Shown piece after piece: positions 22,318-31,460 of a DNA stretch of 34,002 nt (positions are counted from its first letter, which is position 1; every line of letters starts with the position of its first letter). The position numbers were made by a program, and so were the translations under genes. This DNA comes from a virus: positions 1 to 34,002 of the IMG/VR virus record IMGVR_UViG_3300034037_000033; one strand, given 5' to 3'. The notes beneath the pieces were generated by a model. It was given only the letters and a program-made list of their open reading frames with translations, was not told where the DNA came from and ran no database searches.

Positions 22318-23547
22318 ATGACTAAAGAAATCACTGAAGAACAAATAGAGCAAATTAAGGCATCTATGGAAACACTGCAGAAAGCTGATCAAGCACTATA
22401 TAAGACTAAATTAGGTTTTATGTCCACTTCTTCAGTGTTTCTTTCTACTGTTTTATTTAACCTAAAATTCCATTGGGTATCTTCCATAGAGGCGATAGCA
22501 GTACAAGACACAGATCTGTTCATTAACCCTGAGTGGTTTGTTAATTTAAAACCACAAGAGCGTGTATCTGTATTAGCCAAAGAAGCTATGCACGTAGCTC
22601 TACAACATGCTGCTCGTAGAAGCGATAGAGACATTAATAAGTGGTGTAAAGCCACTACATTTGCTGTCTCACACCTTCTAAAAGAAGGCAAAATGACTGT
22701 TGGCTTTGATCATATTCCTGAATGCCCTGACGAATTTAAAGGACTATCAGCGAATGAAATATATGAACTATTGCCAGATGAAGATAATGACGACGATGGA
22801 GATGGTGATGAAGGCCCTGCCACAGGTTTAGGTAGTGTTGCCTCTGATGGGACATTACAAGACCAACAAAAACAAGTAGGTGCAGAGCAACAACAGGAAC
22901 AGGAAGACATCACTCAAAAGGCTGCAGTAGCCTCTAAAATGAGCGGTAAAGACGCCGCCAATGACATTCCTGAAGAAGTTCGGCGAATGATAGAAGAACG
23001 AACAAATCCAAAATTACCTTGGTACGTTATTCTTCAAAACTATATGTCTGACTATGATAGAGACGATTATTCCTACGCCAGACCTAATAGACGATATTTA
23101 CCTGATTACTATCTTCCTAGTATGTATTCCGAGCACATGGGCGGAATAGGTGCATACATTGATACTTCTGGCTCTATTTCAGATGAAGATTTAAAAGTAT
23201 TTATCTCTGAAGTAGAAGGGATTAAAGAAATACTCAATCCAGAGAGTGTTCGTGTAGTTCAGTGGGGTAGTGAAATCGTCTACGATAAAGAATTCCATAA
23301 AGAAGAATCACTGGACGTAGAGTATGTCGGTGGCGGTGGTACAGTTATAGGTAATGTAATTGACCACATTAAAAAACATAAGCCTGAAGTGGCTATTATC
23401 TTTACAGATGGTTACTTCTGGGATGGCGAGTACCCTAAAGTAGATAATACAGATGTTATCTGGATCGTATTCGATAATCCTGCATTTACCTCACCTTTTG
23501 GTAAAATAATTCATTTTGATTTAGGGGCAGCCCATGACAAAAATTGA
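22318..23547 (+). CDS. vWA-domain protein with DUF2201-like N-terminus (N4 gp25-like)
   Basis: A 409-aa protein. The N-terminal region holds KEAMHVALQHAARR (88-101), where related proteins have a metallopeptidase-like HExxH; here the first His is Lys, so zinc peptidase activity is doubtful. An Asp/Glu and Gln-rich linker (154-200) leads to a von Willebrand A domain with MIDAS DTSGS (282-286), GGGT (338-341) and FTDG (362-365). It is the partner of the MoxR ATPase upstream. The stop overlaps the next gene by 14 bases. Confidence 0.9.
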   Translation: MTKEITEEQIEQIKASMETLQKADQALYKTKLGFMSTSSVFLSTVLFNLKFHWVSSIEAIAVQDTDLFINPEWFVNLKPQERVSVLAKEAMHVALQHAARRSDRDINKWCKATTFAVSHLLKEGKMTVGFDHIPECPDEFKGLSANEIYELLPDEDNDDDGDGDEGPATGLGSVASDGTLQDQQKQVGAEQQQEQEDITQKAAVASKMSGKDAANDIPEEVRRMIEERTNPKLPWYVILQNYMSDYDRDDYSYARPNRRYLPDYYLPSMYSEHMGGIGAYIDTSGSISDEDLKVFISEVEGIKEILNPESVRVVQWGSEIVYDKEFHKEESLDVEYVGGGGTVIGNVIDHIKKHKPEVAIIFTDGYFWDGEYPKVDNTDVIWIVFDNPAFTSPFGKIIHFDLGAAHDKN

Positions 23548-23989
23548 GCTAAATAAAGATGGCTCTATGGATACCTACTTAGAGGTATGCAGCCACTGTA
23601 AGAAAAGTACAGGTATTCTATTAGGCACACTGTACGAAAATACTGACACCAAGGGAATTACCCACTATGCCAGCACTCCACATAAATACCAGAAAGAGTG
23701 TGAGCAACACGGTACTTTCTTTAATAAGCCTTTCACTAAAGTAGGGCCAAGTACTCAAATACCTACAGGACTGTGTGACGAATGTTACGAGAAGTTAGCA
23801 GATGAGCAGGCTTTATTTAGCGAGATAGTTTCTCAAGGTGGTGTCTACTTCAAATGCAAAGAGTGTCATCAAACTGGTGCTATTAAGCCAAATGAATTTA
23901 CAGCCAGTGTAAGGCGTTCTGCTGGAGTAGAGCCACCAGATCCATTAGGAATTGAATTTTCTTCGTGTGAAGAGCATAAAACATATTAG
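23534..23989 (+). CDS. Zinc-ribbon protein, 151 aa
   Basis: Three CxxC pairs (C19/C22, LCDEC, FKCKEC) and further Cys/His positions indicate two zinc-binding sites. The central part has a stretch of Thr/Pro/Lys. The start overlaps the vWA gene end by 14 bases. The family is not recognised. It may bind nucleic acid or link the ATPase/vWA pair to the replication proteins downstream. Confidence 0.6.
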   Translation: MTKIELNKDGSMDTYLEVCSHCKKSTGILLGTLYENTDTKGITHYASTPHKYQKECEQHGTFFNKPFTKVGPSTQIPTGLCDECYEKLADEQALFSEIVSQGGVYFKCKECHQTGAIKPNEFTASVRRSAGVEPPDPLGIEFSSCEEHKTY

Positions 23990-23996
23990 GTTTACT

Positions 23997-26231
23997 ATGA
24001 CTATATTAACCACATCACAAGAACACGCATTACAGAAATTGCAAGAATTCAGTGAAGATGTTACTGGGTATTACTACGTTTTAGATGGTGCTGCAGGTAC
24101 AGGCAAGAATAAGCTAATCAGCGAGTTGATCAAACAAGACATGATCAAAACAGACTTGCTTAAATTAGTTACAGACGTATTACCCACTAAAGCCCATATA
24201 CTTGCAGGCACTACACAAGAAGTGGCGAGTGAATTTCTTACTAATGTGCTTAATGATGTGGCTAAGGATAGACGATTCATTGCTATAACAAAAGCACATG
24301 AAGAAAAATCCACTGCTATGTTACTTAACGTAAATAACGATACAGATGGTTTAAGATATGGTACAGGTACTTCTATTGTTACAGGTGGGTCATCTAAAGT
24401 AAACGTACACGTAAGTAGCCTGCCAGAAGAACACCAACAAAAAGTAACATACAGTGCGTCAAACTACACTACCGTAATTTACGTCAATTCTTTGACTCAT
24501 TTTACCGCAAATGCATTGAGCTTAGATGCAAATCCAGGTAGTTCTGCTTTACCATTCCGTACTGATTTAACTACATCTGACTTGAACGAATTTATTGAAA
24601 AAGCACTTTTTATTACAAAAGCACTTATAGATTCTAATACGTTTTATACAGTTTATGACAATTCAGCAAAAAGACTGAAAAATTCATATATTAGTGCATG
24701 GGATCTCAGCCACACTACGTTAAACAGTACAATAACAGCTAACATAGATACAGCTTTTAACTATGAGGAAATTACTTTAATAGACGCAAATAAGAATACG
24801 CCAAATGCCAAAAAACGGCATAAGAAGCCTACCATGGTATTGAGCGGTATTTCTAGCACAAGAAAAGGGCGGGTATATTTGCCTGCGTTCATTAAAAAAG
24901 CCCCTGATTTAAACCAGGAATGTCCTCGATTATGCTCTGCTGTACATAATTTATACGATTACCCTAAACAATCAGCGGAATACTCAGGCAATATATCTAA
25001 GGTAGTAGCAGCTATCGTCAATAGTCTCTCACATGGCTATATAAAATTAATAACACATATCCAGTTAATTAACCCAGAAATGAGCGACGAGGATTTCACC
25101 GCAGTGCAGGATACCCTGATATTGAACAGAAACGCTGATATAGACTGCTTATTGGATTATCTTGGCTCTGAAGAGGGCAAAAGAAAGGCTGAAGAATTAC
25201 AGAAGTTAACTAGACACATTACATCCACTAACCACAACAAGTCTAAAAATAATGTAGTACATGACCTGCTTTCATTTACTACATGCCTTAATCAACTTAT
25301 TGAAGGCTATCTAGATCTACGTGAAAAAATAGACTATATCCCTTTGCCTGAAGGTATACATGTATGCCCAACTACCCATATCCAACATGTAGACGAAGCC
25401 TACAGAGTTGGTGATGGGGTGTTTCAATACATGCGGATGACAGTAAATAAAGTGCGTCTATCTAACCCAATAGTACATTGTAAAGAATCTGGTAATTCTG
25501 TGTATCGTAGAGTACATAATTACAAAATGGTCGGGATATTAGATGCTAAGCAATTAAACCCAATTCAAGACGAACCAAGCCTGTACAACTACTGTAAGGC
25601 TAAAGGCAATGTCGTTACCTTGACAGAAAATGTCAGACAACGAGAAAACCTGGCTATAGCTAAAATAGTAGAAGAATTACGTGATGTGATAGGTACTCCG
25701 TATGTACCTAAATTAAACCTAGATGATCCTACTATTCATTTGTTTAGTAGAAGAAACAGGTTTTTAGATGATTACACAAAGAATATCCTAAAAGTCTACA
25801 AAGACGTATTACTTAAATATACACAAACTACGGACAAGAACGACCAACTTATATTTGGTGAAATTAGGGAAATAACAGGTAGATTGCAAATGGAACTAAG
25901 CAATACTACGATTCCTCTCTATTTGACTTACACCAATAGAGATGTATTGGCTGCCTTTAGTACATTAACTACTCATTTACGTAAGTTACTTATGGGGGAA
26001 TTTAAGCTAAATGACAAAGATTGTGCAGACCTCATAGAAGATACGCTGAACATAGTTACGTCTAATATCACCACAATCCATAAAGCACAAGGGCTTACGT
26101 CTCACACTGTTTACATTAACTTATCAAGTCTTTCATCGGTAAGATCCAAGGATGATGTAGATAGGTTGATGTACGTAGCTTTTTCTAGGGCTACGCATGA
26201 ACTAAAACTCTACAGTAACGGAGGATTTTAA
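23997..26231 (+). CDS. SF1 DNA helicase (N4 gp37-like) with a large central insertion
   Basis: A 744-aa protein from the ATG at 23997 (TTAGG upstream; an upstream in-frame ATG at 23952 overlaps the zinc-ribbon gene). Helicase motifs: Walker A GAAGTGKN (31-38), DEAY (466-469), motif III ILDAKQLNPI (514-523), ENVRQRENL (544-552), motif V TTIHKAQGL (692-700) and motif VI MYVAFSRATHEL (725-736). This is the Dda/RecD type. The P-loop ends in Asn where Thr/Ser is normal. About 430 residues lie between motifs I and II instead of under 100, so a large extra domain is present. It unwinds DNA for the adjacent polymerase. Confidence 0.88.
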   Translation: MTILTTSQEHALQKLQEFSEDVTGYYYVLDGAAGTGKNKLISELIKQDMIKTDLLKLVTDVLPTKAHILAGTTQEVASEFLTNVLNDVAKDRRFIAITKAHEEKSTAMLLNVNNDTDGLRYGTGTSIVTGGSSKVNVHVSSLPEEHQQKVTYSASNYTTVIYVNSLTHFTANALSLDANPGSSALPFRTDLTTSDLNEFIEKALFITKALIDSNTFYTVYDNSAKRLKNSYISAWDLSHTTLNSTITANIDTAFNYEEITLIDANKNTPNAKKRHKKPTMVLSGISSTRKGRVYLPAFIKKAPDLNQECPRLCSAVHNLYDYPKQSAEYSGNISKVVAAIVNSLSHGYIKLITHIQLINPEMSDEDFTAVQDTLILNRNADIDCLLDYLGSEEGKRKAEELQKLTRHITSTNHNKSKNNVVHDLLSFTTCLNQLIEGYLDLREKIDYIPLPEGIHVCPTTHIQHVDEAYRVGDGVFQYMRMTVNKVRLSNPIVHCKESGNSVYRRVHNYKMVGILDAKQLNPIQDEPSLYNYCKAKGNVVTLTENVRQRENLAIAKIVEELRDVIGTPYVPKLNLDDPTIHLFSRRNRFLDDYTKNILKVYKDVLLKYTQTTDKNDQLIFGEIREITGRLQMELSNTTIPLYLTYTNRDVLAAFSTLTTHLRKLLMGEFKLNDKDCADLIEDTLNIVTSNITTIHKAQGLTSHTVYINLSSLSSVRSKDDVDRLMYVAFSRATHELKLYSNGGF

Positions 26232-26232
26232 A

Positions 26233-27039
26233 ATGTATATAACAGGAAATTACCCAGATGTAATGGCTAATGTAAATATTAATAGATTTAAGAAAATACG
26301 GGTTATTTCGCCTAAATTCATAAACAATATTATCATAGCCGAACTTATGCTTGGGTCTTATAGACAAATCAATGGCATGATATTGGATTTATCTATGCAA
26401 AATATTATCTGCCATATTGAAGATAATGGGGATAACTTCAAAATAATACCAATTGGAGTAACAGATGCTGAATTAGGTGTAATAGATAGCAGTAACTTGA
26501 TAGCGTTAGGTAACTCATACTACGAGAGCCCTCTTGCAGTAATGCGTACAAATGCCCATTTGCCCCTAGAATCATTGAAATTAACTAGACCTGACATTGA
26601 TATATACTCTTTAATTAGAATGTCTAATGGCGATTCTAGACGCTTTTCTAGACTACCGTTTAAGTTACACCCAAAATTAAAAGAAGATGCAAGATACGTT
26701 AAAGAATTCATCGAACAAGCTGATAAAGACCTTGTTGAATTAGAGATGGCTCTTCGTTTCTTTTCTTCTCGTTATGTTGGAGAGTATGTACGTAACTTAC
26801 CTGAAGGGCTAGTACATTACCTGGAAAATAACGCATCTATAAAAGAGCTATGGAATGGTGTAGTTAAAAATGCTGCCTACCAAAGTGATCAAAAGCTAGA
26901 ACAGCTCAAAGAAGCCAAGGACTACGAGCCTTTGATACCCGTACATAAGAAATCTTCGGAAAACTATGAACGTTTGGCTGTAAAACATAACGAAACGATC
27001 AATAAGTTCCTATTACGTAAAACACTACTTGGAGTATAG
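26233..27039 (+). CDS. Hypothetical protein, 268 aa, between helicase and DNA polymerase
   Basis: ATG at 26233 with GGAGG upstream, one base after the helicase stop. The N-terminal half is beta-rich and the C-terminal half helical (EDARYVKEFIEQADKDLVEL), ending basic. No motif is recognised. The place corresponds to N4 gene 38 and suggests a replication accessory role. Confidence 0.6.
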   Translation: MYITGNYPDVMANVNINRFKKIRVISPKFINNIIIAELMLGSYRQINGMILDLSMQNIICHIEDNGDNFKIIPIGVTDAELGVIDSSNLIALGNSYYESPLAVMRTNAHLPLESLKLTRPDIDIYSLIRMSNGDSRRFSRLPFKLHPKLKEDARYVKEFIEQADKDLVELEMALRFFSSRYVGEYVRNLPEGLVHYLENNASIKELWNGVVKNAAYQSDQKLEQLKEAKDYEPLIPVHKKSSENYERLAVKHNETINKFLLRKTLLGV

Positions 27040-27045
27040 ATAACC

Positions 27046-30000
27046 ATGCCTAAAAAAGTGCTAGTATTATCAGGCTATACACATACGCCTACTAATCGCA
27101 AAGAATTACAGAAACATGTCTTAACGCCAGCAGGTATTGATAAAGACGATGTAATTTATTACACCATTACTCCTTCAAAAGGCAAAAACCCTAGTAAAGC
27201 CGATATACAGGAAGCACTTGAGTACTCTGATTTAAGGGACACATTACAGTCACATGATTTTGCATTTATATTGACTACCCACGGTGAACTATTTAAAAGA
27301 CTCGTAGGTGTGACTCAAGTAGGTAAAACTCTAGGTAATGCATTGCCGCTTAAAGGTTTTAAAGTACCTACTGAAATGAGTCTACCTGAAGTGTTTTACG
27401 CTTATTCTCCAGCTACTTATTTTGCTAGTACACAAAATAAAGAAAGAAACGAAAACATAGTAATACCTGCGATTAAGAGTGCTTACATCAATGGAGTGTA
27501 CGAGCAAACGCCTTTAGTTAAATTGACCCAAGATAAAGAAATATACCTTATCGACTTATATGATGCTTATGACGATATACCGAAACAGCGGTTGACTTAC
27601 AGAAGAGCTAAACGATTTGTTGATTTAGGTTTGGTAGGCGAGTCTATCTTAGACTCAATTAATTTTACTAATCCTCCTACACAATCGCTTTTTAATGCTT
27701 ACATAACGGACTCAGGCAGTACGATAACAAGCACATGTGTAACAGCTACTACTATGTATGTAGAGAGTGTCTTTAAGGCTGCAGTTAATTTAATGTATCA
27801 ATGCTATGTCAAAGAGTACGACCCAAAATTAAGTACATTTGAGATAGGCGAAAGAGCACTAAAAGCACTAAATAACCATTCTCTAAAAAACATTGAATCG
27901 CCTGTCAAACTGGATTCCAGTTTGATAGCAAGAGCGCAATTAGAATCTATCTATATAATGGATTCATTCCAAGAAATGATTAATAAAGTTATGGGCGGCG
28001 ACTATGACTATAGTAATAACTGTTACAGATGTTTTACCCACTTGCCTACTATGTTGCCTATGCTTGATAGAGCCATACAGCGATTGATTGAGGCTAATAT
28101 AGCAGACCCGTATTTGCTCGACATTAACTACCCAGACAATGGGCAACTACCTATAGCTTTATTTGTACAGATGCAATTATTTAAAGAACCTGGAGATAGT
28201 CCAATTATACTGCATTCTAAGAATAGTAACCATATAAGTGTGTTTGATCTATTGATTCTATATAGATACATAACACAATCTAAAAAACTATTCATAGACG
28301 TTGAAACTGCATCATTACAGCATGTAAACAATGATGTGTTATCAGGCAGTATTACTGTAGATGATGGTAAGACATTCGTGTTTTACAAAAGTCGTATTAA
28401 GGCCAGTGAGAGAAACTACTCACCTAAGAGACAAAACATACACCACCCGTTTACCAATATTTCGAATACTTCCCAAAATTGTCGCCCACAGGCAACAATA
28501 CCAACCATAGCTACAGGCTATGACGCAAAATCTACAATACACGACTCTTACCCTTTCACAGGCATACCAACACTGCCTGAAGAGTTTCGTGATTGTAAGC
28601 ATAAAGTAGTAAATACGGTAAGTACATACAATGACTCTAGTACAATAAATTACTACAGCAAACTGATAGACAGTAAAGACAGTAAAGGAAAGGCAGTAAA
28701 ACACACGTCTAACGTATTCCGCGGTTTCAGTAATATAAATATAGCTAATACATTGTTTGCTTGTATGTACAACAGTGGTGACGCTAAATTAATATTCCAC
28801 AACGCTACTTTTGATTTAAAGCATATCATGTGGCCTGCTGTCTTAAATACGGATTATTCTAAGATAGAAGACCCTAGGGTATATCCCATTATGAGGGATA
28901 TTTGCCGTAGATCACACGATACTGCTTTATTGGCTTACCTAAGCCTAAATTCGCCTGAAGAAACATCATACTCCTTAAAATCTTTAGCCCAAAAAGCCTT
29001 TGGTAACTACCAATTGGCTGAGGAAGACATTAAAGATATGATTACGTATATGGACAAGAATTTAGGCAAAGCCTTGATATACAATGCTACAGATACTCTA
29101 GCTACCCAGTACGTGTATGAGGAATATAGCCAAAAAGTAGTGGAAGAAGATCAACTAGACGTATACGAGCGCATCTTCCAGCCTTCTATATTTACTTTGA
29201 TGGTTACTGAACTTGTTGGTATGCCCATTGATATAGAGCGCGTTACAGAGATTGCTGAGCACTTACACGATATTAAGTTTAACCATACGCAGAGTATTGC
29301 TTGTAATCCAATTATATTGGGTTTTCAAGAGTACTTAACTAAACGAGCTTTTGATATAGCTCACTCAAAATGGAAAACCAAAAAAATCCCTTATGAGGAA
29401 TTCCCTAAAGAGGAGTTTAACCCAAACAGCGATAAACAGTTACAGTTACTACTGTATGATGTACTGGAATTGCCTGTAATAGATATCACAAAGAAAGGTG
29501 CTCCATCGACTTCCCAAAAAACCTTAAAGAAATTGAAGAACCATACACAAGATGCTGATGTATTGTTATTACTTAATGATTTAATTGAGTTAGCAAAAGT
29601 AAGCATAATTCTTCAGAACTTCATTAAGGCATTTATAACCAATAGCGTTACTTTTGTGTCTATTGGCTTTAACGACAAAGAAGAACCTTTTGTAGATAAG
29701 ACAGTTACTCGACTTTTCGGTAACTTTAATCTAGGTGGTACTGTGAGTGGTAGATTATCTAGCTCTAACCCTAACTTACAGAATATACCTAGTGGAAGTA
29801 CCTATGCAAAGTTAATTAAGAGTGCGTTTATATCTACAGATGAGTACATATTCTCTGGAGCTGATTACAACTCATTAGAGGATTATGTATCTGCACTAAC
29901 GACAAGAGACCCAAATAAGTTAAAAGTGTACATTGGGCACACAATTTACCAATTAACTGTAAATGACACTATCCATCATATACGAGATGATGCTACTATC

Positions 30001-30066
30001 ATTTATGATGGTAAATCATATACAGGAGAAGAGTTCTATGCTGCTTATACCAATGGCACATTATGA
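27046..30066 (+). CDS. Family A DNA polymerase, N-terminal part (exonuclease + motif A), split gene
   Basis: A 1006-aa protein. The 3'-5' exonuclease domain has FIDVETA (D418, E420), FHNATFD (N586, D590) and YNATD (D683). The polymerase part has SGRLSSSNPNLQNIP (901-915) and motif A GADYNSLED (D940), then ends at GTL before motifs B and C, which are on the protein at 30543. The first 400 residues precede the exonuclease, and residues about 20-130 recall uracil-DNA glycosylase-like folds (weak). About 165 residues lie between exonuclease motifs I and II, more than usual. The last 45 residues look like a genuine subdomain. Motif A on one chain and motifs B/C on another means activity needs both proteins. 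Confidence 0.92.
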   Translation: MPKKVLVLSGYTHTPTNRKELQKHVLTPAGIDKDDVIYYTITPSKGKNPSKADIQEALEYSDLRDTLQSHDFAFILTTHGELFKRLVGVTQVGKTLGNALPLKGFKVPTEMSLPEVFYAYSPATYFASTQNKERNENIVIPAIKSAYINGVYEQTPLVKLTQDKEIYLIDLYDAYDDIPKQRLTYRRAKRFVDLGLVGESILDSINFTNPPTQSLFNAYITDSGSTITSTCVTATTMYVESVFKAAVNLMYQCYVKEYDPKLSTFEIGERALKALNNHSLKNIESPVKLDSSLIARAQLESIYIMDSFQEMINKVMGGDYDYSNNCYRCFTHLPTMLPMLDRAIQRLIEANIADPYLLDINYPDNGQLPIALFVQMQLFKEPGDSPIILHSKNSNHISVFDLLILYRYITQSKKLFIDVETASLQHVNNDVLSGSITVDDGKTFVFYKSRIKASERNYSPKRQNIHHPFTNISNTSQNCRPQATIPTIATGYDAKSTIHDSYPFTGIPTLPEEFRDCKHKVVNTVSTYNDSSTINYYSKLIDSKDSKGKAVKHTSNVFRGFSNINIANTLFACMYNSGDAKLIFHNATFDLKHIMWPAVLNTDYSKIEDPRVYPIMRDICRRSHDTALLAYLSLNSPEETSYSLKSLAQKAFGNYQLAEEDIKDMITYMDKNLGKALIYNATDTLATQYVYEEYSQKVVEEDQLDVYERIFQPSIFTLMVTELVGMPIDIERVTEIAEHLHDIKFNHTQSIACNPIILGFQEYLTKRAFDIAHSKWKTKKIPYEEFPKEEFNPNSDKQLQLLLYDVLELPVIDITKKGAPSTSQKTLKKLKNHTQDADVLLLLNDLIELAKVSIILQNFIKAFITNSVTFVSIGFNDKEEPFVDKTVTRLFGNFNLGGTVSGRLSSSNPNLQNIPSGSTYAKLIKSAFISTDEYIFSGADYNSLEDYVSALTTRDPNKLKVYIGHTIYQLTVNDTIHHIRDDATIIYDGKSYTGEEFYAAYTNGTL

Positions 30067-30586
30067 AGATAAATACTCTATAAGAGAGGATGGGGCTATT
30101 ATTTCGCATACAAACAACAGCCCCATAAAACCGATTAAAAACTCAAATGGGTACTATAAATACACATTCACTTTAAATGGTAAACGTGAACAAAAACTTA
30201 TTCACCAAGTAGTAGCAAAACATTTTCTACCTAACCCTTATAATCATACTCAGGTAAACCACAAAGATGGGAATAAAGCGAATAACTCTGTAGGTAATCT
30301 TGAATGGATCAGTAGTACGGGTAATATTCAGCACGCCTTAGAAACAGGATTAAGAAAAGGTTTTATGCCTTACGATGTAAAACTGGAACTCTTGCATAGA
30401 GTTTTGCAAGGTTCTCAAATAAGACAGTTAGCTGAGGAAGTAGGTAGAAGAGAAGAGTCTCTTTCTGGAATGCTGAGAAGAACAGCAGATAGAGAGAACT
30501 TACGTACTGAATGGGAGAATGAAATGAAGCGGAGAAGAAAAAGTGTCGCAATTCGGAACCTTGAAAAAATCAACAATCCATCTTAG
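30038..30586 (+). CDS. HNH homing endonuclease inserted in the DNA polymerase gene
   Basis: A 182-aa protein from the ATG at 30038 (GGAGAAGAG upstream). A NUMOD4-like start (DKYSIREDGAIISHTNN) is followed by an HNH_3 core VNHKDGNKANNSVGNLEW with NIQHALETG, then a helical C-terminal DNA-binding part (about 115-182, Arg/Lys-rich). It overlaps the polymerase N-part by 29 bases and the C-part by 44 bases, so it fills the whole insertion and leaves no room for a group I intron. Likely a free-standing endonuclease that cuts the uninterrupted polymerase gene. Confidence 0.9.
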   Translation: MLLIPMAHYEDKYSIREDGAIISHTNNSPIKPIKNSNGYYKYTFTLNGKREQKLIHQVVAKHFLPNPYNHTQVNHKDGNKANNSVGNLEWISSTGNIQHALETGLRKGFMPYDVKLELLHRVLQGSQIRQLAEEVGRREESLSGMLRRTADRENLRTEWENEMKRRRKSVAIRNLEKINNPS

Positions 30587-31376
30587 TAGCTCTGATGTTT
30601 TTAGCATTAAACAAGTAGGGGACTCTGATGGCTATGATGGCCACTGTTTACGGGCATACTCATACTTCAAAGAAGAGTTGCCTGATATAGAAGACACAGT
30701 GGAATCCATTAATTCTATCGAGGCAAAGTACCCTGAAATAAGGCAGAAATCAAAAGCACCTACTTTTGCTCTAACTTATCAAGGTACAGCGTTTACATTG
30801 CACAATAACTTGGGTATCCCGTTAGAAGAAGCTGAAGCCATAGAATGCCGTTTTAAAGACCTTTACAAGGCATCTATCCAATGGGTTAACAATAAGCTAA
30901 TACAGGCGTCTAAGGACGGTTATGTTGTTGGTGCGTATGGGCTAAAAGTACGTACACCAAAACTTAAAAAATCATTGATAGTGAATGGAATAATTCCACA
31001 AATAGCTGCTAAAGAAGGTAGAACTGCAGGTAATGCATTAGGCCAATCTTATGGCTTACTTAATACCAGAGCAGCTAATGAATTACTTAATCGTATTATT
31101 GATGAAGGTTATGCAGGTAAAGTACTACCTTCATGTCAAATACATGATGCACAATATTATCTAGTCAGCAATGATGTAGATACGGTATTATGGTATAATA
31201 AGAACCTTATCGAATGTATGGAAAACCATGAATCACCTGAGTTAGAACACCCTATTGTTAAGATTGGTGCTCAGACGGATTTATATGTTCCAAACTGGAG
31301 TAAGGCTCTTACTATTAAGAACAATATAACCGAAGAAGAGCTTCTTAAAGCAATTGAAGAGTATGAACAACAATAA
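30543..31376 (+). CDS. Family A DNA polymerase, C-terminal part (motifs B and C)
   Basis: A 277-aa protein from GTG 30543, with GGAG upstream at workable spacing. It carries DGYDGHCLRAYSYF, motif B R67-QKS-K71-APTFALT-Y79, and motif C IHDAQYYLV (D202). GTL at its start (residues 5-7) repeats the GTL at the end of the N-terminal part, exactly 500 bases away, and lines up the two pieces as one ancestral chain. Frames differ by +2 (500 mod 3), so no readthrough joins them; the two chains must assemble. Confidence 0.9.
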   Translation: MSQFGTLKKSTIHLSSSDVFSIKQVGDSDGYDGHCLRAYSYFKEELPDIEDTVESINSIEAKYPEIRQKSKAPTFALTYQGTAFTLHNNLGIPLEEAEAIECRFKDLYKASIQWVNNKLIQASKDGYVVGAYGLKVRTPKLKKSLIVNGIIPQIAAKEGRTAGNALGQSYGLLNTRAANELLNRIIDEGYAGKVLPSCQIHDAQYYLVSNDVDTVLWYNKNLIECMENHESPELEHPIVKIGAQTDLYVPNWSKALTIKNNITEEELLKAIEEYEQQ

Positions 31377-31419
31377 CTCCTAGTGGTAATTGCTAGAACG
31401 GCAATCAAATAATGTTCCT

Positions 31420-31438
31420 TGCCAGTGAGATGCTGGCA
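31420..31438 (+). terminator. Small hairpin before the nuclease gene
   Basis: TGCCAG/CTGGCA with loop TGAGATG, then CTTTCATTT and the ribosome site. The arrangement parallels that before RNAP subunit 2 (13050-13090). A weaker hairpin ATTGC/GCAAT is at about 31389-31405. Confidence 0.5.
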
Positions 31439-31460
31439 CTTTCATTTAGAGGATTTAATT

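Noticed and set aside
23952-23996. Longer start for the helicase
   Set aside because: It overlaps the zinc-ribbon gene and has no ribosome site, while ATG 23997 has one at good spacing.
30066-30560. Group I intron or out-of-frame intein in the DNA polymerase gene
   Set aside because: The HNH frame overlaps both polymerase parts and fills the insertion, leaving no room for ribozyme core elements. The frames do not match for an intein, and no splice blocks are visible.
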